A stretch of DNA of 64,000 nt from an uncultured Ruminococcus sp. (GTDB taxonomy: Bacteria > Bacillota > Clostridia > Oscillospirales > Ruminococcaceae). Shown here piece after piece: positions 24,079 through 32,748 of the stretch. A program made the translations under genes and the position numbers. The stretch spans positions 16,392 through 80,391 of the forward strand of contig CAKSJP010000009.1 of assembly GCA_934463425.1 (NCBI GenBank). Direction: 5' to 3'. The notes beneath the pieces are model-generated. The model was not told the origin of the DNA, did not search any database, and worked only from the letters and a program-made list of their open reading frames with translations. The stretch's first letter is position 1, and each line of letters opens with the position of its first letter.

Positions 24079-24758
24079 GCTCCGTCCCCCCGTTTCTTCG
24101 GAATCACCGTACAGCTGCCCTCTGCATCACTGACCATGAGAAACACCTGCTTTTCCGTCAGGCGGTACTCCGCCAGCTTCTGCTCCAGCCAGGTCTGGTT
24201 TTTCCCCAGCATCGCCAGGGACTTTTCCATGACTCTGCCGTCCTGTATCACCGCGATGGGCGGATTCTGCGCCGCCTTTTTCAGCGAGATGTCCTCCGGC
24301 GTCAGCGGCTGGCACGCCGCCCTGAGACAGACAGAGACCGTGCCTGTGGTCTCCATCACGGCGAACTGCACCTGGCTGATGTCGAACACCTGCTGCTGCC
24401 GGAGCGCCGTCATCAGGTCATCCACCGACAGCCGCAGGTCGCGCATGGTCGCCTGTTCGATCTGTCCGTCCCGGACAATGATCTTCGGCCGCCCGGAGAT
24501 GATGCGGCGCATCCGCAGGGACTTCAGGGTCAGCCAGGAGACAACAGCCTCGAAGCACACCAGGGTCAGGATGGGCAGGATCCCCAGTACCAGGGGGATG
24601 CTGGTGTCCTCCAGGGGCAGCGTGGCGATGTTGGAGATCAGGATCGTAATGACCAGCTCAGAGGGCTGCAGCTCGCCAAGCTGGCGCTTCCCCATCAGGC
24701 GCACCCCGAAGATCACCACAATGTACAGGATCAGCGAACGGATGAGAACAACACTCAT
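24075..24758 (-). CDS. DUF421 (YetF-like) membrane protein
   Basis: 227 residues. Three N-terminal membrane segments (about 3-20, 33-52, 58-80) include the typical GKRQLGELQPSELVITILISN motif. The cytoplasmic part carries GRPKIIVRDGQI and LRLSVDDLMTALRQQ, both characteristic of YetF/YdfR proteins. It is annotated family-wide without an established reaction; in Bacillus relatives are linked to spores. The ATG at 24758 follows AAAGGAGGC. It forms an operon with the DUF4363 gene. Confidence 0.9.
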   Translation of the reverse strand: MSVVLIRSLILYIVVIFGVRLMGKRQLGELQPSELVITILISNIATLPLEDTSIPLVLGILPILTLVCFEAVVSWLTLKSLRMRRIISGRPKIIVRDGQIEQATMRDLRLSVDDLMTALRQQQVFDISQVQFAVMETTGTVSVCLRAACQPLTPEDISLKKAAQNPPIAVIQDGRVMEKSLAMLGKNQTWLEQKLAEYRLTEKQVFLMVSDAEGSCTVIPKKRGDGA

Positions 24759-24818
24759 GAAAAAAGCGCCTCCTTTCATACGGATAGTATGCACAGAGAC
24801 GCTTTGGATTATACTGTT

Positions 24819-25325
24819 TTATTCTGTCTTTTCTTTTTTCTGAAAGATGACCAGCTTGCTGAAAATATAGTTCAGCACCAGGATCACGATCTGCGCCGCG
24901 ATCTTCACCAGCAGCGACCGCCACGCGACGATCTCGCCGTCCACGGTGGCGAAAAAGTGGTTGCCCAGCTCCATAATGAGCAGCTCCAGGAAATAGGTCA
25001 CCAGGCGCGCGCCGTAGAACATGCCAAATTCCCGCCAGAACGCCGCACGGGTATGCGTCACGCTCTGGAACACATACTTCTTGTTGGTGAAAAAGGCAAA
25101 GGTCACCGCGAAGATCCAGGAGATCGTGGTGGACAGCCCGGTGTTCAGCCAGTTCGCAATGTGAAGCTGATTCAACAGCGCCGTGGGCAAGATCTGAAAA
25201 ATCAGCGAGACGACGGTAGTCAGACCGCCCACAATGATGTACATCCACACAGACTCGTGGGCATACCAGAGCTTCCGGATGGGCTTCGGCATATGGTCAA
25301 CGATCCAGCGAATTGCTTTTAACAT
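24819..25325 (-). CDS. GtrA-like membrane protein
   Basis: 168 residues with four membrane segments (about 28-48, 60-85, 105-125, 135-160) and the GtrA signatures YIIVGGLTTVVSL and FAFFTNKKYVF. GtrA-like proteins flip or transfer polyprenyl-linked sugars for cell-wall or teichoic-acid decoration. AAAGGGG precedes the ATG. No glycosyltransferase gene is adjacent, so the substrate is open. Confidence 0.9.
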   Translation of the reverse strand: MLKAIRWIVDHMPKPIRKLWYAHESVWMYIIVGGLTTVVSLIFQILPTALLNQLHIANWLNTGLSTTISWIFAVTFAFFTNKKYVFQSVTHTRAAFWREFGMFYGARLVTYFLELLIMELGNHFFATVDGEIVAWRSLLVKIAAQIVILVLNYIFSKLVIFQKKEKTE

Positions 25326-25364
25326 AAAAATAACCCCTTTTTTGATTCATTTCTGCACTTTCTC

Positions 25365-25393
25365 TTGATTCTTTTCAAATTTTATGGTATGAT
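25365..25393 (+). promoter_or_regulatory. Promoter of the CNNM/HlyC gene
   Basis: TTGATT (25365-25370), 17 bp, TATGAT (25388-25393), extended TGg. A start near 25400 rules out the in-frame ATG at 25396 as start codon. Confidence 0.7.
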
Positions 25394-25473
25394 ATATGTT
25401 AAATGAATATCACACATTTCACGGCAGCCGCCCAAGAAGCCGGCTGTCCCGATTCCATTGGGAGGAACTACTT

Positions 25474-26730
25474 TTGGTTTACGTCATACCGATCCTGATT
25501 CTCGTCGCGTTTTCTGCATTGTTTTCCAGTACAGAAACGGCTTTTGCATGTGTCAACAAGATCCGCCTGAAGCACATGGCGGACTCCGGAGACAAGCGCG
25601 CCACAAAGGCGCTGGATATCGCTAACCGCTATGAACAGGCGCTGACCGCCATTCTGGTGGGAAACAACGTGGTGAACATCGGCGCATCCTCACTGGCTAC
25701 CATTTTCTTCACGGCGCATTTCGGCTCAGCCGGTGCAGCCGTCTCCACCGTCGTCATGACCATTCTGGTGCTGACCTTCGGCGAAGTGCTGCCGAAGTCC
25801 TATGCAAAATCCCATGCGGACAAGCTGGCGCTGGCACTGGGCGGATTTCTCTCCAAGTTCACCCTGCTCATGACACCCTTTGTGCTGCTGTTCGGCGTGC
25901 TCTCCCGGGCGTTTGTGTCCAAGGAGGATGCCCCCAGCGTCACAGAGGACGAGCTGAAATACATCATTGACGAAATTGAGGAGGAGGGCGTTCTGGAAGA
26001 ACAGGAGAGCGATCTGGTGATCTCTGCCCTGCAATTCGACGAGACCTCTGTCAGCGAGATCCTGATCCCCCGCGTCCGGATGGTGGCGCTCTCTTCGGAT
26101 GCCACCATTGAAGAAGCCAAGCAGCTGTTCCTGAACAGTCATTTCTCCCGGTTTCCGGTGTATGAAAAGGACATGGACAACATCATCGGCATGATTACCA
26201 ACAAGGACTTTTTCCGGCTTATGTGCGGTGAGTTCGACTCCCTGGCGGAGATCACCCAAAACGTGATCTACGTCCCGGATACCAAGCGCATCAGCGACAT
26301 TCTCCGAGATATGCAGCATGCCAAGACCCATCTCGCCATTGTGGTAGACCAATACGGCGGCACAAAGGGCATGGTCACACTGGAGGACATCATTGAACAG
26401 CTGGTGGGCGAGATCTATGACGAAAGCGATGAGATCGTACATGAATTTCAGAAAACCGCACCCCACACCTACACCGTAGCAGGCACCTTCAGCGTCAGCG
26501 ATCTCTGTGCCGCACTGGACGAAGCTGATGCTCCGGCGAAGGTGCCGGAAACAGAGTGCACCACCATCGGCGGCTGGGTCATGGAGCTGCTGGGACACAT
26601 TCCCGCCGCAGGCGAGACCGTTTCGGACGGCGCGTTCCACTTCACCGTATTAGACGTGGACAACCAGACCATCCACACCATCCGCCTGGAGGTCACTCCG
26701 CCGGAAGAGGCACATCCGGAGGAAAAATGA
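25474..26730 (+). CDS. CNNM/HlyC-CorC family transporter-like protein
   Basis: 418 residues from a TTG start with GGGAGG 9 nt upstream; an earlier ATG at 25396 falls before the predicted transcription start. An N-terminal DUF21/CNNM membrane domain (about 1-165; FSALFSSTETAFACVN, LTAILVGNNVVNIGASSLAT, LTFGEVLPKSYAK), a CBS-pair domain (about 190-310) and a C-terminal CorC_HlyC domain (about 330-410). Family members export magnesium or other divalent cations, or protect from excess of them. It is interesting beside corA, an importer-type gene on the opposite strand, but no shared control was seen. Confidence 0.92.
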   Translation: MVYVIPILILVAFSALFSSTETAFACVNKIRLKHMADSGDKRATKALDIANRYEQALTAILVGNNVVNIGASSLATIFFTAHFGSAGAAVSTVVMTILVLTFGEVLPKSYAKSHADKLALALGGFLSKFTLLMTPFVLLFGVLSRAFVSKEDAPSVTEDELKYIIDEIEEEGVLEEQESDLVISALQFDETSVSEILIPRVRMVALSSDATIEEAKQLFLNSHFSRFPVYEKDMDNIIGMITNKDFFRLMCGEFDSLAEITQNVIYVPDTKRISDILRDMQHAKTHLAIVVDQYGGTKGMVTLEDIIEQLVGEIYDESDEIVHEFQKTAPHTYTVAGTFSVSDLCAALDEADAPAKVPETECTTIGGWVMELLGHIPAAGETVSDGAFHFTVLDVDNQTIHTIRLEVTPPEEAHPEEK

Positions 26731-26737
26731 TCCCATC

Positions 26738-26822
26738 TGGGCGGTGTCAGCATCGCCCTTTTCTTTTTATCATCAGAACAGGCAGCCAGAATCCGTTTCC
26801 GGCTGCCTGTCTTTATTTTTTC
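26738..26822. terminator. Paired terminators between CNNM gene and corA
   Basis: GGGCGgtgtcagcatCGCCC with TTTTCTTTTT (26738-26767) ends the + gene. GGCAGCC...GGCTGCC (26779-26808) with flanking runs can act in both directions between the convergent genes. Confidence 0.75.
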
Positions 26823-27790
26823 TTATATTTAAACAAAATGCATGCCACCATCACGGTCAGCACCAGGGACAGGAGCGTAGGAAACCATGTATGCTGCGCA
26901 AAGGGCAGATCCAGGGTATTCATGCCGTAAAAGCTGTACACCATCGTCGGGATCGCCAGAATGATCGTCACCATAGTCAGCCGCCACATGACGATATTCA
27001 GATTGTTGGAGATGACCGATCCAAACGCATCTACAACGCCGGACAAAATGCCCGAATAGATGCTCGCCATCTCCTGTGCCTGTTTCAGTTCGATCAGCAC
27101 ATCCTCCAGCAGATCCTGATCCTCCTCATAGAGCTTCACCACTCTGCCGCGCAGGATCTTGTTCATCGTCACATCGTTGGATTTCAGAGAAGTGGAAAAG
27201 TAGATCAGGGATTTTTCCAGCTCCAGCATCTGTATCAATTCCTGGTTTTTCATTGCACCGTGCAGTTTCCGCTGCATGGCGCTGGAGGTCTTGTCGATCT
27301 GTTTCAGATAGACCAGAAAGGATGCTGTAATGTTCATCATCAGCCGCAGTACGAACTGTGTCCGGAACTGGGTCTGAATATTCCGCACCCGGCCGCTCAC
27401 CACATCATCGATCACCTTATTTCCCCTTAAAGAAATGGTAAAAACATAATGATCGGTAATGATAATGCCCAGCGGCATGGTGTAGAAAATCAAGGTATCG
27501 TCCTTCTGTACCTCTGACACCGCCGTATCCACAATAATCAGCGTTTGATTTTCTTCCTGTTCCACACGAGAGGACTCCTCTTCATCCAGAGAGGATTTCA
27601 AAAAGTCACTGTCCAATCCGTAGTCATCGATCAGCATTTTCCGTTCCTGTGCCGTAGGATCGACCACGGAGATCCAGCAGCCCGGCGTCAGTGAATCCAC
27701 CTCAATGAGCCGGTTCGCCACTGTTTTGTAATAAGAGACCAAATCGGATACCACCTTTCTGCAAGGCAGCGCCGACCGGTTTAAGGGCAT
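26813..27790 (-). CDS. corA: CorA-family magnesium transporter
   Basis: 325 residues. A soluble alpha/beta N-terminal domain, long stalk helices (about 150-260), then two C-terminal membrane segments (about 262-286 and 300-320) with the selectivity motif YGMN (GMN at 289-291). It forms a pentameric Mg2+ (or Co2+/Ni2+) channel. The ATG at 27790 is chosen because AAGGAAAG stands 5 nt upstream. An in-frame ATG at 27850 has no ribosome site and lies inside a leader ORF that does. The leader's stop (27781-27783) overlaps the corA start region, so translation of the two is likely coupled. Confidence 0.92.
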   Translation of the reverse strand: MPLNRSALPCRKVVSDLVSYYKTVANRLIEVDSLTPGCWISVVDPTAQERKMLIDDYGLDSDFLKSSLDEEESSRVEQEENQTLIIVDTAVSEVQKDDTLIFYTMPLGIIITDHYVFTISLRGNKVIDDVVSGRVRNIQTQFRTQFVLRLMMNITASFLVYLKQIDKTSSAMQRKLHGAMKNQELIQMLELEKSLIYFSTSLKSNDVTMNKILRGRVVKLYEEDQDLLEDVLIELKQAQEMASIYSGILSGVVDAFGSVISNNLNIVMWRLTMVTIILAIPTMVYSFYGMNTLDLPFAQHTWFPTLLSLVLTVMVACILFKYKKK

Positions 27791-27876
27791 CCGCTTTCCT
27801 TGCCTGTATTCCATGTGTTCATCCGTTTGCCATATGCTTTTTCCGGGCATGGCAAGGGATAAGGGTCAGCGTTCAT
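27781..27876 (-). CDS. Proline-rich leader peptide upstream of corA
   Basis: 31 codons from ATG 27876, preceded by the best ribosome site in the region (AGGAGGTG). It begins MNADPYPLPCPEKAYG and ends in Cys-Pro just inside corA, in a different frame. Prolines occupy positions 5, 7, 9 and 11. The MgtL leader of Salmonella/E. coli mgtA, as I recall it, begins MEPDPTPLP, so DPxPLP is shared. MgtL senses low Mg2+ and proline by ribosome stalling or destabilisation on this acidic-proline start. An equivalent role for this corA leader is inference, but position, codon content and target agree. Confidence 0.7.
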   Translation of the reverse strand: MNADPYPLPCPEKAYGKRMNTWNTGKESGCP

Positions 27877-27931
27877 GCCGCACCTCCTATTGTTATGATA
27901 TTCCGGCGTTTTTTGATTTGCCGCACTATTT

Positions 27932-27973
27932 ATTATAACAGAAAAAACCGCCCTTGACAAGGCGGTTTTTGTA
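27932..27973 (-). promoter_or_regulatory. corA leader promoter nested in the pflA terminator
   Basis: On the minus strand an ACCGCC/GGGCGGT hairpin with TTTTTT ends the pfl operon. The loop-side TTGTCA (27955-27960) is also a -35, 17 bp before TATAAT (27932-27937). The predicted corA leader is about 49 nt before its ATG. Confidence 0.7.
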
Positions 27974-27995
27974 AAATTTAAGCGATTTTTGCGGA

Positions 27996-28757
27996 TCACG
28001 GTTTGTGGATCTCTTCCCGGATGCGTTCCCGGATGCCCTCAAAGATCACCTGCTTTGCATGCATCGCCTGTTCCTTGGTTGCTGCCGGAACGCCCTTGAG
28101 CGGATAGTCGATCCCCAGGTTTTCATACTTGACCTCACCCATAGTATGATAGGGCAGCACATCCAGTGCTTTCAGATTATCCAGACCGCCGATAAAGTGT
28201 CCCAGCTGCCGCAGATAATCATCATTCAGGGTGATGCCCGGCACAACCACATGGCGAATCCAGACCGGAATATTTTTTTCCTTCAGATATTCGGCAAATT
28301 CCAGGATATGCTTGTTGCTCTGCTTGGTGAGCTTCTGGTGCTCGGCATCATCAATGTGCTTGATGTCCAGCATCACCAGATCTGTCGCTGCCATAAGCCG
28401 GTCAAACTCCGGGCGGCGCTCCTGGCGGAACAAAATGCCGGAGGTGTCCAGACAGGTGTGGATTCCCTTTTTCTTTGCCGTTTCAAACAGCTCCGTCAAA
28501 AATTCCATCTGCACCAACGGCTCGCCGCCGGTTGCGGTGATGCCGCCGTCATGGAGAAACTCCTTGATGCCGTCATACTCTTTCAACAGAGATTCCACCG
28601 TGCGGAGATTCTCCCGGTTCTGATTGTCGATGGGCCAGGTGTCCGGGTTGTGGCAATAGAGACAGCGCATGGGACAGCCCTGGAAAAAGATCACAAAGCG
28701 AATGCCCGGGCCGTCTACTGTGCCGAAGCTTTCTGTGGAATGAATGTGTCCTTCCAT
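27996..28757 (-). CDS. pflA: Pyruvate formate-lyase activating enzyme
   Basis: 253 residues; a radical-SAM enzyme that abstracts hydrogen from the PFL glycyl residue. The cluster motif CPMRCLYC (Cys28, 32, 35) binds [4Fe-4S] and SAM. Other signatures are GTVDGPGIRFVIFFQGC at the N-terminus, TATGGEPLVQ and LDIKHIDDAEH. The ATG at 28757 has AAAGGAG upstream. It is the last gene of the split-pfl operon; two small hairpins lie in the 125-bp gap before it (GGGCG/CGCCC and GAACGC/GCGTTC), possibly setting its expression level. Confidence 0.96.
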   Translation of the reverse strand: MEGHIHSTESFGTVDGPGIRFVIFFQGCPMRCLYCHNPDTWPIDNQNRENLRTVESLLKEYDGIKEFLHDGGITATGGEPLVQMEFLTELFETAKKKGIHTCLDTSGILFRQERRPEFDRLMAATDLVMLDIKHIDDAEHQKLTKQSNKHILEFAEYLKEKNIPVWIRHVVVPGITLNDDYLRQLGHFIGGLDNLKALDVLPYHTMGEVKYENLGIDYPLKGVPAATKEQAMHAKQVIFEGIRERIREEIHKP

Positions 28758-28882
28758 GTTGTTCTCCTTTCTCGAACGCCCTGCAGGCGAAAGCGTTCAG
28801 ATACAACAATGGGCGCACAGAAACTGCACGCCCACTGCCAACATTATGCTATGTTTATTTTGCGATTCCAGTACGCTTCCGC

Positions 28883-29122
28883 TTACAGAGCAGCGTGGAA
28901 AGTTCTGGTGATAACGTCATCCTGCTGTTCCTTGGTCAGCTTGATGAAGTTAACTGCATAGCCGCTGACACGGATGGTCAGCTGCGGATACTTTTCCGGA
29001 TGTGCCTGTGCGTCCAGCAGAGTCTCACGGTTCAGAACGTTTACGTTCAGGTGATGTCCGCCTTTTTCTGCATAGCCATCCAGCAGGCCTACCAGATTTT
29101 CAATTTGCTTTTCGTTTGCCAT
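28883..29122 (-). CDS. Stand-alone glycyl-radical domain of pyruvate formate-lyase
   Basis: 79 residues corresponding to the C-terminal end of a normal [43 protein letters not shown] and [10 protein letters not shown]. The radical glycine is Gly54 in RVSGYAV. It resembles the spare-part protein GrcA/YfiD, but here it is the only glycyl-radical domain in the operon, because the large protein ends exactly before this region. The ATG at 29122 has AGGAGG upstream. It is therefore likely the radical subunit of a two-piece enzyme, activated by PflA from the neighbouring gene. Confidence 0.93.
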   Translation of the reverse strand: MANEKQIENLVGLLDGYAEKGGHHLNVNVLNRETLLDAQAHPEKYPQLTIRVSGYAVNFIKLTKEQQDDVITRTFHAAL

Positions 29123-29179
29123 GATAAATTCCTCCTTGAGAATTTACAAATCGGGATAAATACCGGGGACGGATGAGAC

Positions 29180-29389
29180 TCACTCGTCCTCTATAAACTC
29201 AGTCGGCTGACAGCAAGCCATGTTCCCCTTCGAGCAATCCATGCTGCGATAGGTCTTCACATTCAAGCCCTCGCCCATGAGGTCGTCCTCTGAGATGGTG
29301 AGATGGCCGCTGCCGTCTTCCATGAGCTTTTCGATCATGTCCACCAGTTCGTCCGACTTGTCCTGTTCTTTGACTTCATGTTCTGCCAT
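29180..29389 (-). CDS. Small acidic protein inside the split-pfl operon, function unknown
   Basis: 69 residues, unrecognised. It has an acidic/charged N-terminal helix (KSDELVDMIEKLMEDGSG), then a short domain ending in a Cys-containing tail (RSMDCSKGNMACCQPTEF) with Cys52, 59 and 60. The ATG at 29389 has GGGAGG 9 nt upstream. It sits 36 bp after the large subunit and 57 bp before the radical subunit, both on the same strand. The position suggests an assembly, protection or docking role for the two halves of the enzyme; that is inference. Confidence 0.75.
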   Translation of the reverse strand: MAEHEVKEQDKSDELVDMIEKLMEDGSGHLTISEDDLMGEGLNVKTYRSMDCSKGNMACCQPTEFIEDE

Positions 29390-29425
29390 GACTCTGCGCC
29401 TCCCTTCCAATCGTCTGATTCAGAC

Positions 29426-31513
29426 TTACTGCTTTTCCATTTCCTCGCGGATGGAAGCAACGTCGATGTCGCCTGCGAATACAGCAGAATCCTTACCCAG
29501 AGCATCCGGGATGATGGTGAAGGTATTGGAGATACCGTCCTGTGCATTCTTCCACGGCAGCTTTGCAACAGATGCCATAGATGCTGCTGCACCGTGAGTG
29601 TCACGGCCGTGCATCGGGTTTGCGCCAGGAGCCAGCGGCTGGCCCTTCTTACGGCCATCCGGAGTGTTACCGGTCTTCTTACCGTATACCACGTTGGAGG
29701 TGATGGTCAGGATAGAAGTGGTCGGAACGCCGCCTCTGTAGCAGTAGTTGCTGCGGATCATATCCATGAACTTGTCCAGGATCTCCACTGCGATGCTGTC
29801 TACGCGGTCGTCGTTGTTGCCGTACTTCGGGAAGTCGCCTTCAATTTCAAAGTCAGTTACTACGCCGAATTCGTCGCGGATGCACTTTACCTTTGCATAC
29901 TTGATCGCAGACAGGGAGTCAGCTACAACGGACATACCGGCGATACCGGTTGCGAAATAACGCTTTACGTCTCTGTCGTGCAGAGCCATCTGGATTGCCT
30001 CATAGCAGTACTTGTCGTGCATGTAGTGGATGCAGTTCAGGGTATCTACGTACAGCTTAGCCAGCCATGCCATCATGTCTGTGTACTTTGCCATAACGTC
30101 ATCATAATCCAGATAATCGCCTTCTACCGGACGATACTTCGGACCAACCTGATTGTGCTTGCCGGTCTTTGCGTCCAGTCTTTCATCCACACCGCCGTTG
30201 ATCGCGTACAGCAGGCACTTTGCCAGGTTTGCACGAGCGCCGAAGAACTGCATTTCCTTACCAACACGCATGGAGGATACGCAGCAGGCGATGGCATAGT
30301 CATCACCGTGTGTCACGCGCATCAGATCATCGTTCTCATACTGGAAGGAAGAGGTGTTGATGGACAGCTTTGCACAGTAGTGCTTGAATGCCTTCGGCAG
30401 TCTCTTGGACCACAGAACAGTCAGGTTCGGCTCCGGAGCAGTGCCCAGGTTTTCCAGGGTGTGCAGATAACGGAAGCTGTTCTTGGTAACCAGTGTTCTG
30501 CCGTCGATGCCCATACCGCCGATAGACTCAGTAACCCACTGCGGGTCGCCGGAGAACAGTGCGTTGTATTCCGGAGTTCTTGCGAACTTGACCATACGCA
30601 GCTTCATGATGAAGTGGTCGATATATTCCTGTGCCTGTTCCTCGGTCAGAGTACCGTTGTCCAGGTCACGCTGAATGTAAATGTCCAGGAATGTGGAGGT
30701 ACGGCCCAGGCTCATTGCTGCACCGTTCTGATCCTTAACAGAGCCCAGATATGCGAAGTAGGTCCACTGGATCGCTTCCTTCGCGGTGGTAGCCGGAGCA
30801 GAGATATCATAGCCATACTTCTTTGCCATGTTCTTCAGTGCCTTCAGAGCCTTGATCTGATCTGCCAGTTCCTCACGCAGACGGATCTTCTCTTCGGTCA
30901 TGGTGCCGGAGGTAACAGCCTTCTGATAGTTCTTGTCCTCGATCAGACGATCTACACCGTACAGAGCAACACGGCGGTAGTCACCGATGATACGGCCGCG
31001 GCCATAAGCATCCGGCAGACCGGTGATGATGGCATTGTGACGAGCTGCACGCATTTCCGGTGTGTAAACATCGAATACGCCCTCGTTATGTGTCTTTCTG
31101 TAGTGTGTGAAGATATAGCTGATCTCCGGATCCACTTCATAGCCATAAGCCTTGCATGCCTCTTCAGCCATACGAATACCGCCGAACGGCTGCAGAGAGC
31201 GCTTCAGCGGCTTGTCAGTCTGCAGACCAACGATGGTCTCCAGATCCTTATCGATGTAACCTGCATCATGAGAATCTACTGTAGAAACCAGCTTGGTATC
31301 CATGTCCAGAACGCCGCCGTTTTCGCGTTCCTTCTGGAACAGATCCATTACTTCGCTCCACAGCTTCTTGGTGGAATCAGTCGGGCCGGCCAGAAAGCTT
31401 TCGTCACCCTCATACGGAGTATAGTTCTTCTGGATAAAGTCACGGACGTCGATGGTCTTTTCCCATGCGCCGCCAACGAAGCCTTCCCATGCCTTTGCCA
31501 TTGTCTCTGCCAT
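29426..31513 (-). CDS. pflB: Pyruvate formate-lyase catalytic subunit lacking the glycyl-radical domain
   Basis: 695 residues. Converts pyruvate and CoA to acetyl-CoA and formate. The barrel is complete, with the catalytic Cys410-Cys411 pair ([13 protein letters not shown]) and [20 protein letters not shown] near 600. The protein stops at SIREEMEKQ, just after [11 protein letters not shown]. The C-terminal ~70 residues with RVSGYAV are missing and are encoded by a separate gene 300 bp downstream. The ATG at 31513 follows GGGGAG. A minus-strand promoter TTGACA-17-TATTAT is at 31655-31683. A sequencing error is unlikely because an intact gene with its own ribosome site lies between the parts. 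Confidence 0.95.
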   Translation of the reverse strand: MAETMAKAWEGFVGGAWEKTIDVRDFIQKNYTPYEGDESFLAGPTDSTKKLWSEVMDLFQKERENGGVLDMDTKLVSTVDSHDAGYIDKDLETIVGLQTDKPLKRSLQPFGGIRMAEEACKAYGYEVDPEISYIFTHYRKTHNEGVFDVYTPEMRAARHNAIITGLPDAYGRGRIIGDYRRVALYGVDRLIEDKNYQKAVTSGTMTEEKIRLREELADQIKALKALKNMAKKYGYDISAPATTAKEAIQWTYFAYLGSVKDQNGAAMSLGRTSTFLDIYIQRDLDNGTLTEEQAQEYIDHFIMKLRMVKFARTPEYNALFSGDPQWVTESIGGMGIDGRTLVTKNSFRYLHTLENLGTAPEPNLTVLWSKRLPKAFKHYCAKLSINTSSFQYENDDLMRVTHGDDYAIACCVSSMRVGKEMQFFGARANLAKCLLYAINGGVDERLDAKTGKHNQVGPKYRPVEGDYLDYDDVMAKYTDMMAWLAKLYVDTLNCIHYMHDKYCYEAIQMALHDRDVKRYFATGIAGMSVVADSLSAIKYAKVKCIRDEFGVVTDFEIEGDFPKYGNNDDRVDSIAVEILDKFMDMIRSNYCYRGGVPTTSILTITSNVVYGKKTGNTPDGRKKGQPLAPGANPMHGRDTHGAAASMASVAKLPWKNAQDGISNTFTIIPDALGKDSAVFAGDIDVASIREEMEKQ

Positions 31514-31654
31514 TTTAAGATCTCCCCTTTGCCGGATAAACCGGCGAAATTTGATTTGGATTTTTCCAAAGCACAATCGGTCGGGCAGGCAAAATCCGCG
31601 GTGCTTTCACATCGCCTTTTCTGTCGTCTGAGGACTGTGTTTTGCTCTGTCTTA

Positions 31655-31683
31655 ATAATATCACATCTCAACTATGATGTCAA
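31655..31683 (-). promoter_or_regulatory. Promoter of the pfl operon
   Basis: TTGACA (31678-31683), 17 bp, TATTAT (31655-31660) on the minus strand, giving a leader of about 135 nt. No clear Rex or FNR dyad was found in this gap (31514-31887). Confidence 0.75.
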
Positions 31684-31830
31684 TAGGTTTCTTGCAATTT
31701 CCAGAGATTTTTTTTTGCAAAACCTTACTTTTTGATGATGCGGTCCGATTTATTGCCTTCGTTTTAAAACAAAGAAAAGCAAAAGCACATTTTCTGTTTC
31801 TTTTGTAAAATTGTAGGTCCAATTTCAGCT

Positions 31831-31859
31831 TTGACGGTGACTATCTGATGTGTTATACT
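31831..31859 (+). promoter_or_regulatory. Promoter of S66 peptidase gene
   Basis: TTGACG (31831-31836), 17 bp, TATACT (31854-31859). Confidence 0.7.
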
Positions 31860-31887
31860 AATTATAAATAGGAACGGAGGTCTTTTC

Positions 31888-32748
31888 ATGTTACAGCTTT
31901 CTCCCCGCAGTACCATTGCACTGGTGGGCAGTTCCGACGGGCTGCCCGGGGACAGTGATACGGTTTCGCGTCTTTGTGCTGTTCTGGAATCACTGGGACT
32001 GCACACCGTGATTTTTCCATCCCTATACCAGACTGCTGCCGGCAGGCCGCAGCCGGCAGAACGGCGCGCCGCGGACATACAAGCTGCGTTTGCAGACCCG
32101 GAAGTGGATGCTTTATTCGATCTGACCGGCGGTGACGCAGCAAATGCCATTCTGCCCCATCTCGATTTTAAAGAGATCGCCAGATGCTCAAAGCCCTTTT
32201 TTGGGTACAGCGACGTCTCGGTTCTGCTCAATCCGCTGCAGGATTTCGGAGACGTTCCGGTGTTTTATTTGCAGGCGCGCTTTCTGGCAAGCTGTTCCGC
32301 CGCCAAAGAACGGTTTGCGCGCTGGATACAGCAGCAGGACGATGCCCTGTTTCGATTTCACTATGCCTTTTTGCAGGGCAGCTCGCTCTCCGGAAGGGTC
32401 TGCGGCGGCAATATCCGCTGCACGCTGAAGCTCACCGGCACACCGTGGCAGCCAGATCCCACGGGACGGGTACTGTTTCTGGAGAGTTATTCCGGCAGTT
32501 TTGCTCGAATGGAGACGATGCTGCACCAATACCGGCAAATGGAAATGTTCTCCCGATGCAGCGGCGTGTTGCTGGGGAACTTTTCGGAACTGGCGGAAAA
32601 GCAGCAGCTCCCGACGCTGTACCGGTTGGTGCAGGACATCATAGACGATCCTGCGCTGCCCATTGCCGTGACCACAGAATTGGGGCATCAGCCGGAGGCG
32701 CATTGTCTGGCATACGAGGGGATCCGCTTAGAAGGATCGCAGCTGTAG
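31888..32748 (+). CDS. Peptidase S66 (LD-carboxypeptidase / MccF-like)
   Basis: 286 residues. The family order is visible: IALVGSSDG at the N-terminus, ADPEVDALFDLTGGDAAN, PFFGYSDVSVLLN with the nucleophile Ser in GYSD (about residue 109), FLESYSG in the position of the catalytic Glu region, and TELGHQPEAH with the C-terminal His. S66 enzymes trim the terminal D-Ala from muropeptides in the cytoplasm or detoxify microcin C. Substrate is undecided. ACGGAGG precedes the ATG. It ends 21 bp inside the convergent transporter gene. Confidence 0.88.
   Translation: MLQLSPRSTIALVGSSDGLPGDSDTVSRLCAVLESLGLHTVIFPSLYQTAAGRPQPAERRAADIQAAFADPEVDALFDLTGGDAANAILPHLDFKEIARCSKPFFGYSDVSVLLNPLQDFGDVPVFYLQARFLASCSAAKERFARWIQQQDDALFRFHYAFLQGSSLSGRVCGGNIRCTLKLTGTPWQPDPTGRVLFLESYSGSFARMETMLHQYRQMEMFSRCSGVLLGNFSELAEKQQLPTLYRLVQDIIDDPALPIAVTTELGHQPEAHCLAYEGIRLEGSQL

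Noticed and set aside
27790-27850. CorA start at the ATG at 27850
   Set aside because: No ribosome site; the segment lies inside the leader ORF, which has a strong one, while ATG 27790 has AAGGAAAG at proper distance.
31640-31700. Rex or FNR site controlling pfl
   Set aside because: ATCACATctcaactATGATGT only loosely resembles a dyad and does not match either consensus.
29303-31735. An 810-codon open frame opposite pflB
   Set aside because: It is the antisense shadow of the highly biased pflB gene; no ribosome site, no domain and a low-complexity valine/leucine/cysteine-rich translation.
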